DNA of 35,410 nucleotides from Gammaproteobacteria bacterium (GCA_015490535.1 WFXP01000132.1:1-35410), one strand, 5' to 3'; shown: positions 8,697-17,786, counted from the first letter of the stretch. Notes: a model not told the origin generated them from the sequence alone. Translations and numbers: made by a program.

Positions 8697-9668
8697 ATGC
8701 TGATATCTGCCATTGCGGTGGTGGCGGGGTTCACCCTGCTGGTGTGGGCCGCGGACCGCTTCGTAATAGGCGCCGCCGCCACGGCACGCAACCTGGGGAT
8801 ATCACCGCTGGTGATCGGGCTCACCATAGTGGGCTTCGGCACCTCCGCTCCCGAAATGCTGATCTCCGCCATATCCGCCTGGGATGGCAACCCCGGCGTC
8901 GCGGTAGGTAATGCACTGGGCTCCAATATCGCCAACATGGGACTGGTCCTGGGAGCCACCGCCCTGATCAAACCGCTGCAGATCCACTCCGCCACCCTGC
9001 AGCGTGAATACCCCATAATGTTCATCGCCATAATCTTTGCGCTGCTGCTGTTGCTGGACAACAAGCTGGGGCGCGGCGACGGCCTCCTCCTGATGGGCGG
9101 CCTGGCACTGGTGCTTTACTGGCTGGTGCGCATGGGACGGCGGGAACAGGACGGGCTGGATCCCATGGCGGCCGAGTTCGAGGCTGAGCTGCCTCCGGAA
9201 ATGTCCAGCGGCAGGGCCCTGCTGCTGCTGCTGGGTGGGCTGCTGCTGCTGTTGATCAGCTCGCGGATGGTGGTCTGGGGAGCGGTGGAGATCGCCCGCG
9301 CCCTCGGCGTCAGCGATCTGGTAATAGGCCTGACCATCATTGCCATAGGCACCAGCCTGCCGGAACTGGCGGCCTCCGTCATGAGCGCCCTGCGCGGCGA
9401 GCATGACATCGCCATCGGTAATGTTATCGGATCCAACATATTCAACATCCTGGGGGTCCTGGGGATCTCCGGCATCATCCTTCCCTACCACATGGATCCG
9501 GAGGTGCTGGGCCGGGATTTCCCCATCATGACCGGCTTCGCCATAGCCCTGTTCGCCCTGGCGTACGGCTTCCGCAAACCGGGCTCCCTGACCAGGAGAG
9601 GGGGTGGAATACTGCTGGCCGGCTACCTGGGCTATCTGGCGATGCTGGGAGCGGCCTCCATGCAGTGA
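8697..9668 (+). CDS. yrbG: Calcium/sodium antiporter, YrbG family
   Basis: This inner-membrane exchanger belongs to the CaCA superfamily and probably extrudes Ca2+ against Na+ or H+. The 323-aa protein has about ten hydrophobic segments in two inverted halves. Each half carries the alpha-repeat: VIGLTIVGFGTSAPEMLISA with GNALGSNIANMGLVLG, then VIGLTIIAIGTSLPELAASV with GNVIGSNIFNILGVLG. The acidic residues in GTSxPE are the ion ligands known from the family. Its place upstream of kdsD matches E. coli yrbG. It starts 3 bases after mlaA. Confidence 0.93.
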   Translation: MLISAIAVVAGFTLLVWAADRFVIGAAATARNLGISPLVIGLTIVGFGTSAPEMLISAISAWDGNPGVAVGNALGSNIANMGLVLGATALIKPLQIHSATLQREYPIMFIAIIFALLLLLDNKLGRGDGLLLMGGLALVLYWLVRMGRREQDGLDPMAAEFEAELPPEMSSGRALLLLLGGLLLLLISSRMVVWGAVEIARALGVSDLVIGLTIIAIGTSLPELAASVMSALRGEHDIAIGNVIGSNIFNILGVLGISGIILPYHMDPEVLGRDFPIMTGFAIALFALAYGFRKPGSLTRRGGGILLAGYLGYLAMLGAASMQ

Positions 9669-9721
9669 TATGCTTGTGGGCGGGAGTCATGACAGAACCA
9701 TAAAATCGGGGGTAACAAGCC

Positions 9722-9928
9722 ATGCAGAGCGAGACGTTCAAGATAGAAAACGTAAGGTGTTCCGGCTGTGTCAAGACCATAGTCGAGGGGGTTGGATCCC
9801 TTCCCGGGGTAGCCAGCGTGACGGTTACCGTGGAGGATGACGAGGTGACCATATTGGGAGATGGTCTCTCCCGGGCCAGTCTCGCGGCAAAACTGGCCGA
9901 ACTGGGGTACCCCGAAACCGGCGGCTGA
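9722..9928 (+). CDS. Small heavy-metal-associated (HMA) domain protein, CopZ-like
   Basis: The 68-aa protein is a single HMA fold: a beta strand, then the metal-binding loop RCSGCVKTI (the usual MxCxxC with Arg in place of Met), PGVASVTVTVEDDEVTI, and a C-terminal helix ending AELGYP. Such proteins carry Cu(I) or similar soft metals in the cytoplasm. A GGGGGT lies about 12 bases before the ATG. It is inserted between the exchanger gene and kdsD, which adjoin in E. coli, and overlaps the kdsD start by one base. No copper ATPase is in the window, so its partner is unknown. Confidence 0.85.
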   Translation: MQSETFKIENVRCSGCVKTIVEGVGSLPGVASVTVTVEDDEVTILGDGLSRASLAAKLAELGYPETGG

Positions 9929-10902
9929 TGGGTGACGCCAGACTGCAACAGCTAGGCCGCGCCGTGCTGGAGGTGGAGGCGCGGGCCGTCAGCGACCTCA
10001 TCCCGCGCATCGATGCGGGTTTTGCCCGCGCCTGCCAGCTGATGCTGCGGTGCGAGGGGCGGGTGGTGGTCACCGGCATGGGCAAGTCCGGACATATCGG
10101 CAGCAAGATCGCGGCCACCCTGGCCAGCACCGGCACCCCCGCCTTCTTCGTCCATCCCGGCGAGGCCAGCCACGGCGATCTGGGCATGCTTACCGCTGGC
10201 GACGTGGTTCTGGCGCTCTCCAACTCGGGAGAGACCAGCGAACTGCTCACCATCCTGCCCCTGATCAAGAGGCTGCATGTGCCGCTCATCACCCTGACAG
10301 GCAATCCCGAATCCCGCCTGGCGCGCGCCGCGGACATAAACATCGACGTAAGCGTGGCCCAGGAGGCGTGCCCCCTGGGGCTGGCCCCCACCTCCAGCAC
10401 TACCGCGTCGCTGGCCATGGGGGACGCCCTGGCCGTCTCCCTGCTCGAGGCGCGCGGCTTCACCGCCGACGACTTCGCGCGCACCCATCCCGGGGGGCGG
10501 CTGGGACGGCGCCTGCTGCTGCTCATCGGCGACATCATGCACACCGGCGAGGAGATCCCCCGGGTGCTGGCGGAGATGCCGCTCAGCGAGGCGCTGGTGG
10601 AGATGAGCAACAAGCGGCTCGGCTTCGTCACCATCGTCGACCGGCACGACACCGTGGAGGGGATCTTCACCGACGGCGACCTGCGCCGCGTCCTGCAGCA
10701 GAAACAGATCGAGCTGCGCAGCACCCCTGTCGGGGAGGTCATGAGCCGCGGCTGCACCACGGTCGGCCCCCGGATCCTGGCGGCGGAGGCGCTGCAGATC
10801 ATGGAGGCCAGAAAGATCAACGCCCTGCCGGTGGTGGACGACCACCAGCGGCTGATCGGCGCCTTCAACATGCATGACCTGCTGCAGGCAGGTGTGGTCT
10901 GA
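9928..10902 (+). CDS. kdsD: D-arabinose 5-phosphate isomerase KdsD
   Basis: KdsD interconverts D-ribulose 5-phosphate and D-arabinose 5-phosphate, the first committed step towards Kdo of the LPS core. A SIS domain (about residues 40-180) carries VVTGMGKSGHIGSKIAATLA and HPGEASHGDLGML, and LSNSGETSELL binds sugar phosphate. Two CBS domains follow (about 205-324), including LGFVTIVDRHDTVEGIFTDGDLRR. The 324-aa length is normal. It begins the kdsD-kdsC-lptC-lptA-lptB run, which couples Kdo supply to LPS export. Confidence 0.96.
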   Translation: MGDARLQQLGRAVLEVEARAVSDLIPRIDAGFARACQLMLRCEGRVVVTGMGKSGHIGSKIAATLASTGTPAFFVHPGEASHGDLGMLTAGDVVLALSNSGETSELLTILPLIKRLHVPLITLTGNPESRLARAADINIDVSVAQEACPLGLAPTSSTTASLAMGDALAVSLLEARGFTADDFARTHPGGRLGRRLLLLIGDIMHTGEEIPRVLAEMPLSEALVEMSNKRLGFVTIVDRHDTVEGIFTDGDLRRVLQQKQIELRSTPVGEVMSRGCTTVGPRILAAEALQIMEARKINALPVVDDHQRLIGAFNMHDLLQAGVV

Positions 10903-10917
10903 AAGGGGGAAAACGGC

Positions 10918-11442
10918 ATGCAGGATGTTCTGGAGCGGGCCGCCACCATCGAGCTGGTGGTGTTCGATGTGGACGGGGTATTGACCGACGGCAGCCTGTT
11001 TCTTGGTGACGACGGGCTGGAGTACAAGGCGTTCCACTCCCGGGACGGCCACGGCATGAAGATGCTGCAGGCCAGCGGGGTGGAGATCGCCATCATCACC
11101 GGCCGCACCTCCCAGGTGGTACGGCACCGCATGGACAACCTGGGGATACGCCACCTGTTTCAGGGTCAGCTGGACAAGCTGCCCGCCTTCGAGCAACTGC
11201 TGGAGAAGGTGCAGATTCCCCCCCGCCAGGTGGCCTACGTGGGGGACGACGTGGTGGACCTGCCGGTGATGCGCCGCGCGGGACTGGCCATAGCCGTCCA
11301 GGACGCCCATCCCCTGGTCAAGGAGCACGCCCACTGGTGCACCCCCCACGGAGGCGGCCGGGGGGCGGCGCGCGACACCTGTGAACTAATCATGCGCGCC
11401 CGCGGAACCCTTGATGAACAGCTGGCCAGATTCCTGCGCTGA
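10918..11442 (+). CDS. kdsC: Kdo-8-phosphate phosphatase KdsC
   Basis: KdsC removes the phosphate from Kdo 8-phosphate, giving free Kdo for activation by KdsB. This 174-aa HAD phosphatase has the nucleophile motif FDVDGVLTDG near residue 18, IITGRTSQVV, the Lys in GQLDKL and the acidic pair in YVGDDVVDLPVM. It lacks a large cap domain, as expected for the tetrameric C0 HAD group. AAGGGGG stands upstream of the ATG. It lies 15 bp after kdsD. Confidence 0.96.
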   Translation: MQDVLERAATIELVVFDVDGVLTDGSLFLGDDGLEYKAFHSRDGHGMKMLQASGVEIAIITGRTSQVVRHRMDNLGIRHLFQGQLDKLPAFEQLLEKVQIPPRQVAYVGDDVVDLPVMRRAGLAIAVQDAHPLVKEHAHWCTPHGGGRGAARDTCELIMRARGTLDEQLARFLR

Positions 11443-11445
11443 ACG

Positions 11446-12042
11446 GTGCCGGAAGCGATGAGAGCCATGCGCAACACCGCCACCCACAGGGGCATCCTGC
11501 CGCTCCTGCTGCTGGTTCTGGCCGCGCTGAGCGCATGGCTGAAATGGCAGAGCAGCCCCTCTCCCGTCCCGACGGCCGCCGGCGAGAGCGGGCCGGACTA
11601 CTATCTGAAAAACTTCACCATCACCGCCACCGGCGCCGACGGGGCGCCGCGTCACCTCATCGAGGCGGACTACATGGAGTACCTCTCCGGGCAGGAAACC
11701 CTGCAGTTCATCGCGCCACGGCTGCTGTTCCAGGAACGGGAGGAGTCATCCTGGAGCGTAACCGCCCGGCGGGCCAGCGTCAGCGACCGGGGCAAAAGGA
11801 TCCTGATGCAGGGTGACGTGACCATCAGGCGGCGCGGAACGGCCGCGAACGGGAACCTTGAGATGGAGACCGCGGATCTGCTGGTACTCCCGGACAGGAA
11901 GAGCGCAAGCAGCGATGCTCCGGTGCGCATAAGCATAGATGGCTCCACCCTGAAGGCCACCGGCCTGCGCCTCGACATGGCGCGGGAGCGGGTGGAGCTG
12001 ATGCACCGGATTCGGGGGAGATTCCATGCGCCGGCATCCTGA
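11446..12042 (+). CDS. lptC: LptC, LPS export bitopic membrane protein
   Basis: LptC is anchored in the inner membrane and passes LPS from the LptB2FG extractor to LptA. The 198-aa protein has one N-terminal membrane segment (ILPLLLLVLAALSAWL) and a periplasmic OstA-like beta-jellyroll domain with YYLKNFTITATGADGAPRHL, YLSGQETLQFIAPRLLF and ILMQGDVTIRR. GTG at 11446 or ATG at 11458 may be the start. The 3' end overlaps lptA by 17 bases. Confidence 0.92.
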   Translation: MPEAMRAMRNTATHRGILPLLLLVLAALSAWLKWQSSPSPVPTAAGESGPDYYLKNFTITATGADGAPRHLIEADYMEYLSGQETLQFIAPRLLFQEREESSWSVTARRASVSDRGKRILMQGDVTIRRRGTAANGNLEMETADLLVLPDRKSASSDAPVRISIDGSTLKATGLRLDMARERVELMHRIRGRFHAPAS

Positions 12043-12523
12043 TCCGACCCTGCTGGCGGGGCTGCTCCTGCTGCTGTGCTGCCTCGCGCCCGCAGCCGCC
12101 GCCCAACCCATCGACATAGAGGCGGATCACGCCGAGTTCAACAGCCCGAGCGGCACCACCCTGTTCCGGGGCAACGTGGTGCTGCGCCGTGGCGCGCTCA
12201 CCATCACCGCCGACAGCATCACCCTCTACCGTAGTGATGGCCGGGTAACCAGGACGGTGGCGGAGGGCGCGCCGGCGCGCTACTCCCAAACCCTGCCCGA
12301 CGGGGAGGAGATCACCGCCGAGGCGCGCAGGATAGAGTACCTCGCCAGCGGCGAACAGCTGCTGCTGAGCGGCCAGGCACGTTTGCGGCACGGCAGGAAC
12401 CGTTTCAGCGGAGAGCAGATAACCTACGACATCCGCAGCAAAAAGGTGCGGGCGGAGGGAGGCGAGGACAGCAAACAGCGGGTGCGCGCCGTCATCCACC
12501 CCGACCGGCCCGAGACACAATGA
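12026..12523 (+). CDS. lptA: LptA, periplasmic LPS bridge protein
   Basis: LptA molecules join head to tail to bridge LptC and the outer-membrane LptDE, forming a path for LPS. The 165-aa protein has a signal peptide ([18 protein letters not shown]) followed by the OstA fold: [40 protein letters not shown] and [19 protein letters not shown]. It overlaps lptC upstream, and its stop overlaps the lptB start by four bases, so all three are translationally coupled. Confidence 0.95.
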   Translation: MRRHPDPTLLAGLLLLLCCLAPAAAAQPIDIEADHAEFNSPSGTTLFRGNVVLRRGALTITADSITLYRSDGRVTRTVAEGAPARYSQTLPDGEEITAEARRIEYLASGEQLLLSGQARLRHGRNRFSGEQITYDIRSKKVRAEGGEDSKQRVRAVIHPDRPETQ

Positions 12524-13257
12524 ACCGGTCCCGACACTCGCTGGCCGCCCGCGAGCTGGTCAAGCAGTACCGTGACCGGATGGTGGTGGATGGCTTCTCC
12601 ATGGAACTGTACAGCGGAGAGATCGTGGGCCTGCTGGGCCCCAACGGGGCCGGCAAAACCACCAGCTTCTACATGATCGTGGGCCTGATCCCCTGCGATG
12701 CCGGAAGCATCACCCTGGACGGCAGGGAGATCACCAGCCACCCCATGCATATCCGCGCCCGCCTGGGGATAGGATACCTGCCCCAGGAGGCCTCGGTATT
12801 CCGCAAGCTGTCGGTGGAGGAGAACATAATGGCGATCCTGGAGACCCGCGGCGAGCTGAGCCGCGCCCAGCGCCAGCAGAAGCTGGAGCTGCTGCTGCAG
12901 GAGTTCCACATCGGACACCTGCGCACCACCGCCGGCATCAGCCTCTCCGGAGGGGAGCGGCGGCGCGTGGAGATCGCCCGGGCCCTGGCCACCGAGCCGC
13001 GCTTCATCCTGCTGGACGAACCGTTTGCGGGGGTGGATCCCATCTCGGTGCTGGACATCCAGAACATCATCCGGCAGCTGCGCGATCGGGGGATAGGCGT
13101 GCTGATCACCGACCACAACGTGCGCGAGACGCTGGGGATCTGCGAACGCGCCTACATCCTGAGCGCCGGCCGGGTCATCGCCGAGGGGCCGCCCGACACC
13201 GTTCTGCAGAACCGGCAGGTGCGCGAGGTCTATCTCGGCGAAAAGTTTACCCTTTAG
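12520..13257 (+). CDS. lptB: LptB, ATPase of the LPS exporter
   Basis: LptB powers LPS extraction by the LptB2FG ABC transporter. The 245-aa protein has Walker [10 protein letters not shown], the family-specific [19 protein letters not shown], signature [15 protein letters not shown], Walker [13 protein letters not shown] and [10 protein letters not shown]. The C-terminal tail ending [10 protein letters not shown] is typical of LptB. lptF and lptG are not in the window, as usual for gammaproteobacteria where they lie apart. Its end is followed by a MITE at 13291. Confidence 0.97.
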   Translation: MNRSRHSLAARELVKQYRDRMVVDGFSMELYSGEIVGLLGPNGAGKTTSFYMIVGLIPCDAGSITLDGREITSHPMHIRARLGIGYLPQEASVFRKLSVEENIMAILETRGELSRAQRQQKLELLLQEFHIGHLRTTAGISLSGGERRRVEIARALATEPRFILLDEPFAGVDPISVLDIQNIIRQLRDRGIGVLITDHNVRETLGICERAYILSAGRVIAEGPPDTVLQNRQVREVYLGEKFTL

Positions 13258-13290
13258 GACGGCGCCTCGGGGAGGCGTGGCTGCGAAATG

Positions 13291-13544
13291 GGGTCTTCCC
13301 CAAATCGTGTGGGCAAAATGGTAAATCATCCTTGACAGGCGGAATGCGCGCCGGAAGATGGTCGGCATAAGGGGATTGGGGAGACTTTGGGATAGCCGGA
13401 GCAGTTGCTATTGGCGCAGGTGGTGGATATCCGCCACTCCCCAGCCAGAGAGCCCCAATCCCCTTCTGGTTACCGAGTATGTGGCGTGCATTCTGCCTGT
13501 CAAGGATGATTTACCATTTTGCCCACACGATTTGGGGAAGACCC
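13291..13544. mobile_element. MITE of the GGGTCTTCC family, copy 1 (complete, inverted)
   Basis: A 254-bp non-coding element lies between lptB and rpoN. Its outer 62 bases (13291-13352 and 13483-13544) are inverted repeats differing at only two positions. The ends are GGGTCTTCC and GGAAGACCC. The flanks are GCGAAATG (13283-13290) and ACGAAATG (13545-13552), an 8-bp target duplication with one mismatch. The central part is asymmetric and shows that this copy runs opposite to the copies at 21287 and 35260. It lacks the 16-bp segment that those copies carry in one arm. End sequence and 8-bp duplication recall the ISL3 family; that link is inferred. Confidence 0.85.
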
Positions 13545-13653
13545 ACGAAATGCGCAACGGTTCACAAAACCGCACCACGGCCGAGAGGTGCAAGGGTACA
13601 CCGCCACCCTGTAATTGAGTAAAATAGCGCTGCATCGATCTGGTTGGTATCAG

Positions 13654-15129
13654 ATGAAACAGACCCTACAGTTACGCCTCGGCCAGCAACTCACCATGAC
13701 CCCGCAGCTGCAGCAGGCCATCCGCCTGCTGCAGCTGTCGTCCGTCGAGTTGCAGCAGGAGATCCAGCAGGCGCTGGAGTCCAACCTGATGCTGGAGCGG
13801 CAGGACGAGAACGGCGAGGCGCTGATGGAGGGCAAGGAGGAATCCGCCGATCCAGCGGTGGCGGAGACCCCCGCTGACGGGGATATGCAGGCGCTGGAGG
13901 TGGGGCAGCAGGGGGAGGAGATCCCCGCCGAGCTGCCGGTGGATACCCGCTGGGAGGATGTGTACGAACCCGGCCCGGTCTCCGCTGGTGGAGCGGCATC
14001 CGACGATGATCGCGACTACGAGCCGCAGGGCAGCACCACGGAGGATCTGGGCAGCCATCTGCTCTGGCAGGTGGAGATGAGCAACTTTACCCCCGTGGAC
14101 CGGGCCGCCGCGGAGGCGATCATCGACGCCATCGACGGAGACGGCTATCTGAAGACCCCCCTGGAGGAGATCCACCAGCTGCTCCTGGAGCAGTTTCCCG
14201 AACTGGAGCTGGAGGAGGTGGCGGCGGTGCTGCGCCGCATCCAGAGCTTCGATCCCCCGGGGGTGGCGGCCCGCGACCTGCAGGAGAGCCTGCTGCTGCA
14301 GCTGGAGCAGCTCCCGCTGGATGTTCCATGGCTCGAGCAGGCCAGGGCGGTGGTGCGGCACCACTTCAACCTCCTGGCGAAACGGGACTATAATCAGCTC
14401 ATGAAGCGCAGCCTGCTCGGCGAGGAGGAGCTGCGGCAGGTCATCGCCCTGATCCAGTCGCTCAACCCGCGTCCCGGCGGTCACATCTCCAGCAGCAGCC
14501 CCGAGTACATCGTCCCGGACGTGTTCGTCACCAAGGTAAACGGCCGGTGGCGCGTGGAGCTCAATCCGGAGAACACCCCGCGCCTCGGCATCAACCGGCA
14601 CTATGCCGCCATGATCCGGCGCGGCGACAGCACCGCCGACAACCTCTGCCTGAAAAACCACCTGCAGGAGGCGCGCTGGTTCCTGAAGAGCCTGCAGAGC
14701 CGCAGCGAAACGCTGCTCAAGGTGGCCAGCACCATCGTGGAGCGGCAGCGGGAGTTCCTGGAGCATGGCGAGACCGCCATGAAACCGATGGTGCTGCACG
14801 ACATAGCCGAGGCGGTGGACATGCACGAATCCACCATCTCCCGGGTTACCACCCGCAAGTACATCCACACGCCGCGCGGCATCTTCGAGCTCAAATACTT
14901 CTTCTCCAGCCATGTGAAGACCAGCAGCGGCGGCGAGGCCTCCTCCACCGCCATCCAGGCCCATATAAGAAAGCTCATCCTCGAGGAGCAGCCGCGCAAG
15001 CCCCTCAGCGACAGCAAGATCGCCGAGATCCTCTCATCCCGCGGAATCAAGGTGGCGCGCCGCACGGTGGCCAAGTACCGGGAGATAATGAACATACCGC
15101 CATCCAACGAACGCAAGCGTTTGGCATAA
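13654..15129 (+). CDS. rpoN: RNA polymerase sigma-54 factor RpoN
   Basis: RpoN directs RNA polymerase to -24/-12 promoters that need an AAA+ activator. The 491-aa protein has the Gln/Leu-rich activator-responsive region I ([19 protein letters not shown]), an acidic region II near residues 60-125, the core-binding domain, and the DNA-binding domain. That last part includes [20 protein letters not shown] and the RpoN box [10 protein letters not shown] near the C-terminus. The ATG at 13654 is chosen because region I starts there; an upstream TTG adds 13 unrelated residues. It leads the rpoN-hpf-ptsN-hprK-rapZ-EIIA-ptsH group. Confidence 0.97.
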   Translation: MKQTLQLRLGQQLTMTPQLQQAIRLLQLSSVELQQEIQQALESNLMLERQDENGEALMEGKEESADPAVAETPADGDMQALEVGQQGEEIPAELPVDTRWEDVYEPGPVSAGGAASDDDRDYEPQGSTTEDLGSHLLWQVEMSNFTPVDRAAAEAIIDAIDGDGYLKTPLEEIHQLLLEQFPELELEEVAAVLRRIQSFDPPGVAARDLQESLLLQLEQLPLDVPWLEQARAVVRHHFNLLAKRDYNQLMKRSLLGEEELRQVIALIQSLNPRPGGHISSSSPEYIVPDVFVTKVNGRWRVELNPENTPRLGINRHYAAMIRRGDSTADNLCLKNHLQEARWFLKSLQSRSETLLKVASTIVERQREFLEHGETAMKPMVLHDIAEAVDMHESTISRVTTRKYIHTPRGIFELKYFFSSHVKTSSGGEASSTAIQAHIRKLILEEQPRKPLSDSKIAEILSSRGIKVARRTVAKYREIMNIPPSNERKRLA

Positions 15130-15163
15130 CACTTTGACAAATCAACACTCTGGAGTAACCATC

Positions 15164-15451
15164 ATGCAACTCAACCTGACCGGACACCACATGGACCTGA
15201 CAGATGCCCTGCGCAACTACGTAAACGAGAAACTTGGCAGACTGGAGCGCTACTTCGACAAGGTGGGCAATGTGCATGTGGTGCTCAGCGTGGAGAAGAA
15301 CCGGCAGAGGGCCGAAGCCACCATGCATGTAAACGGCGCCGACCTGTTCGCCAACTCCGAGGGGGACGACATGTACGCCGCCATCGACGCCCTCAGCGAC
15401 AAGCTCCACCGGCAGCTGAAGAAACACAAGGAGAAGCTCAGCAGCCACTGA
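15164..15451 (+). CDS. hpf: Ribosome hibernation promoting factor HPF (short form)
   Basis: HPF binds the 30S decoding region and helps form inactive 100S ribosome dimers in slow growth. The 95-aa protein carries the family fold: MQLNLTGHHMDLTDALRNYVNEKLGRL, then VLSVEKNRQRAEATMHVNGADL and DDMYAAIDALSDKLHRQLKKHKEK. It lacks the long C-terminal dimerisation domain of Gram-positive HPF. The ATG at 15164 is preceded by TGGAG at a good distance. It follows rpoN by 34 bp, the standard proteobacterial order. Confidence 0.95.
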   Translation: MQLNLTGHHMDLTDALRNYVNEKLGRLERYFDKVGNVHVVLSVEKNRQRAEATMHVNGADLFANSEGDDMYAAIDALSDKLHRQLKKHKEKLSSH

Positions 15452-15463
15452 TCCCCGGCGGGG

Positions 15464-15979
15464 ATGGAAAGACCGATGAACATCGCACGGATCCTGACGC
15501 CGGAACGCGTCGGTTTCGATATCGAGGCCACCAGCAAGAAGCGCGCCCTGGAGCTGTTGAGCGCCAAGCTGGCGGAGCATCAGGAAAACCTCACCACATG
15601 CCAGGTGTTCGACAGCCTGCTGGCGCGGGAGAGGCTGAGCAGCACCGGTCTGGGCCGGGGCGTGGGGCTGCCCCACGGCCGGCTGAAGGATCTGGATCGC
15701 AGCCTGTGCGCCTTCGTCAAACTGCGCGAGGGGATCGATTTTGACAGCAATGACGGGCAGCCTGTGGACCTGCTGTGCGCCTTGCTGGTTCCGGAGCAGT
15801 CCACCGACGAACATCTGCAGCTGCTGGCCATGCTGGCCGAGATGTTCCGCGACCAGGAGCTGTGCCGCAGGCTGCGCGCGGCCTCCTCCCGTGAGGATCT
15901 CTACCGGATCCTGATCCACTGGCACCCTTCCGGCCGCTCCACCCCGGAGCCGGACCCGGGCCACCGGGCGGCGAGCTGA
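15464..15979 (+). CDS. ptsN: PTS IIA-like nitrogen regulatory protein PtsN
   Basis: PtsN (EIIA-Ntr) is the terminal phosphate acceptor of the nitrogen PTS and regulates potassium and stress functions by protein contact. The EIIA-fructose-type domain spans the protein, with phospho-accepting His71 in GVGLPHGRL, followed by VDLLCALLVPEQSTDEHLQLLAMLAEMFRD. Starts at 15464 or 15476 (MNIARIL) are both possible. The C-terminal tail is Pro-rich and poorly conserved. Confidence 0.95.
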   Translation: MERPMNIARILTPERVGFDIEATSKKRALELLSAKLAEHQENLTTCQVFDSLLARERLSSTGLGRGVGLPHGRLKDLDRSLCAFVKLREGIDFDSNDGQPVDLLCALLVPEQSTDEHLQLLAMLAEMFRDQELCRRLRAASSREDLYRILIHWHPSGRSTPEPDPGHRAAS

Positions 15980-15985
15980 GCGGAG

Positions 15986-16531
15986 ATGTCGCGCCGGACG
16001 CAGCATCTTCACGGCGTGTTTCTCGAGGTGCTGGAAATCGGGGTGCTGCTGGAGGGCCCGGCGGGGATCGGCAAGAGCGCCCTGGCCCTGGAGCTGATCA
16101 ACCGCGGCCACCGCCTGGTTGCCGACGATGCGCCACTCTTCGCGCGCAGTGGCGGCTCCGCAACAGTGACCGGCAGCTGCCCCCCCGAGCTGCGCAATCT
16201 CCTTGAGGTGTATGGCCTGGGTGTGTTAAATATCGCGGCCATGTTTGGCGACCATGCAACAAGGGAGAGCTGCCCGCTGCAGCTGGTGGTCTCTATGGTG
16301 CCGGGGGAGCACTACCGGCCCGCGGGGGAGGAGCGGCTGCGCGGCGGCTGGCAGACCCGCAACGTGCTGGGGGTGGAGATCCCGCTGTTCAGACTGCCGG
16401 TGATCGCCCAGCGCAACCAGGCGGTGATGCTGGAGGGGGTGGTGCGCAACCACCTCCTGCGCCTCCGCGGCGAGGATACCGCCGGACGGTTCATCGCCGC
16501 CCGGCAGGCCGCCCTGGGGGAGGAGAGATGA
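15986..16531 (+). CDS. hprK: HPr kinase/phosphorylase, single catalytic domain
   Basis: HprK phosphorylates and dephosphorylates the regulatory serine of HPr. The 181-aa protein is only the catalytic half; full-length HprK is about 310 aa with an extra N-terminal domain. Walker A is GPAGIGKSALALELINRGH, the DD in LVADDAP is kept, the family signature appears as EVYGLGVLN, and LPVIAQRNQAVMLEGVVRNHLL ends the fold. A GCGGAG precedes the ATG. Short forms are known in alphaproteobacteria, where they work in PTS-Ntr signalling; a similar role here is inferred from ptsN and ptsH nearby. Confidence 0.9.
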   Translation: MSRRTQHLHGVFLEVLEIGVLLEGPAGIGKSALALELINRGHRLVADDAPLFARSGGSATVTGSCPPELRNLLEVYGLGVLNIAAMFGDHATRESCPLQLVVSMVPGEHYRPAGEERLRGGWQTRNVLGVEIPLFRLPVIAQRNQAVMLEGVVRNHLLRLRGEDTAGRFIAARQAALGEER

Positions 16532-17388
16532 AACTGCTGATCGTGAGCGGCATGTCCGGCTCCGGCAAGAGCGTGGCCCTCAACGTACTGGAGGATCTGG
16601 GCTACTACTGTCTGGACAACCTGCCGGTCTCGCTGCTGCCGGAGTTTGCCGAACGGGTACTGATCAACAAACAGTCCCGGGTGGACCGGGCGGCCGTGGG
16701 GATCGATGCACGCAACCTCACCGGCGATCTGGGGTCGTTCCCGGAGATCATAGCGAAACTGCGGGAGCGGGGCATCGAGTGCGAGACCTTCTTTCTCACC
16801 GCCGACGAGAACACGCTCCTGAAACGCTTCAGCGAAACCCGCCGGCGCCACCCCCTGACCTCCCGGAACGTCACCCTGGCGGACGCCATCAAGCGCGAAG
16901 GGTTGTTGCTGGAGCCCATCTCCGCCAATGCGGACCTGCGTATCGAGACCAGCCTTACCAACGTCCACCAGCTGCGCGATCTGATCGTGAAGCGGCTGCA
17001 GAACGACCACCCGCGCGCCATGTCCATCCTGTTCGAATCGTTCGGTTTCAAGAACGGCGTGCCCGCCAACGCTGACTTCGTGTTCGACGTGCGCTGCCTG
17101 CCAAATCCCCACTGGGAGCCCTCCCTGCGCCCCTTCAGCGGGCTGGACCAGCCGGTGATGGAGTTTCTGGAAGCGGAGCCATCCGTGAACCGGATGCTGG
17201 AGCAGATGTACCGCTTTCTGCACGACTGGATCCCCCAGTTCGAGGCGGACAACCGCAGCTACATGACCATCGCCATCGGCTGTACCGGCGGGCAGCACCG
17301 CTCGGTATATCTGGCCGAACAGCTGGCACGACGCTTCCAGCGCATCCGCGTCAACATACAGGTACGCCACCGCGAGCTGCTGTCGTGA
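16528..17388 (+). CDS. rapZ: RNase adapter / nucleotide-binding protein RapZ
   Basis: In E. coli RapZ delivers the small RNA GlmZ to RNase E and senses glucosamine 6-phosphate, controlling cell-wall precursor supply. This 286-aa homologue has Walker A GMSGSGKS at residues 8-15, LEDLGYYCLDNLPVSLLPEF, and the C-terminal domain with FDVRCLPNPHWEPSLRPFSGLD and IGCTGGQHRSVYLAE. Overlap of four bases with both hprK and the next gene indicates coupling. Whether GlmZ and GlmY exist here is not visible. Confidence 0.95.
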   Translation: MKLLIVSGMSGSGKSVALNVLEDLGYYCLDNLPVSLLPEFAERVLINKQSRVDRAAVGIDARNLTGDLGSFPEIIAKLRERGIECETFFLTADENTLLKRFSETRRRHPLTSRNVTLADAIKREGLLLEPISANADLRIETSLTNVHQLRDLIVKRLQNDHPRAMSILFESFGFKNGVPANADFVFDVRCLPNPHWEPSLRPFSGLDQPVMEFLEAEPSVNRMLEQMYRFLHDWIPQFEADNRSYMTIAIGCTGGQHRSVYLAEQLARRFQRIRVNIQVRHRELLS

Positions 17389-17786
17389 GCACCGGCCTGC
17401 TCATCATCACCCACGACCAGATTGGCGACGCACTGCTCGCCACCGCCGTTGCCATGATCGGCTCCTCACCCATGACCTCCAGAACCATGGCGGTCTCCCT
17501 GGACACCGATCTGGAGCAGCTTACCGGAGAGGCGCGCAGCCTGGCCCGGGAGCTGGACCAGGGTGACGGTGTGCTGATCCTGACCGACATGTTCGGCTCC
17601 ACTCCGAGCAATGTGGCCGCCCTGCTGCTGGATCAGCCCGGGGTCGCGGTGGTGTCCGGAGTCAACCTGCCGATGCTGATCCGGGTGCTCAACTACGCCC
17701 ACCTGGGCCTCCCAGAGCTGGCCCACAAGGCCACCAGCGGGGGACAGGACGGCATAATCTGGAGCAGCTCCACCGCACGCCGGTGA
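17385..17786 (+). CDS. PTS EIIA component, mannose family
   Basis: This 133-aa cytoplasmic protein is a stand-alone mannose-type EIIA with phospho-His10 in LLIITHDQIGDALL and family patterns GVLILTDMFGSTPSNVA and VVSGVNLPMLIRVLNY. No EIIB, EIIC or EIID genes are nearby, so sugar transport is unlikely; it more likely relays phosphate for regulation with the HPr gene that overlaps its end. The start is GTG. Such EIIA-HPr pairs after rapZ are common in beta- and gammaproteobacteria. Confidence 0.93.
   Translation: MSTGLLIITHDQIGDALLATAVAMIGSSPMTSRTMAVSLDTDLEQLTGEARSLARELDQGDGVLILTDMFGSTPSNVAALLLDQPGVAVVSGVNLPMLIRVLNYAHLGLPELAHKATSGGQDGIIWSSSTARR

Noticed and set aside
12424-13368. A 314-codon open frame opposite lptB
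   Set aside because: LptB motifs are unambiguous on the plus strand, and the antisense frame runs into the MITE and lacks recognisable domains.
15123-15142. Possible sigma-54 promoter (TTGGCAT then TTTGA) before hpf
   Set aside because: The -12 element lacks the GC dinucleotide at the right spacing, and the site lies at the rpoN stop codon.
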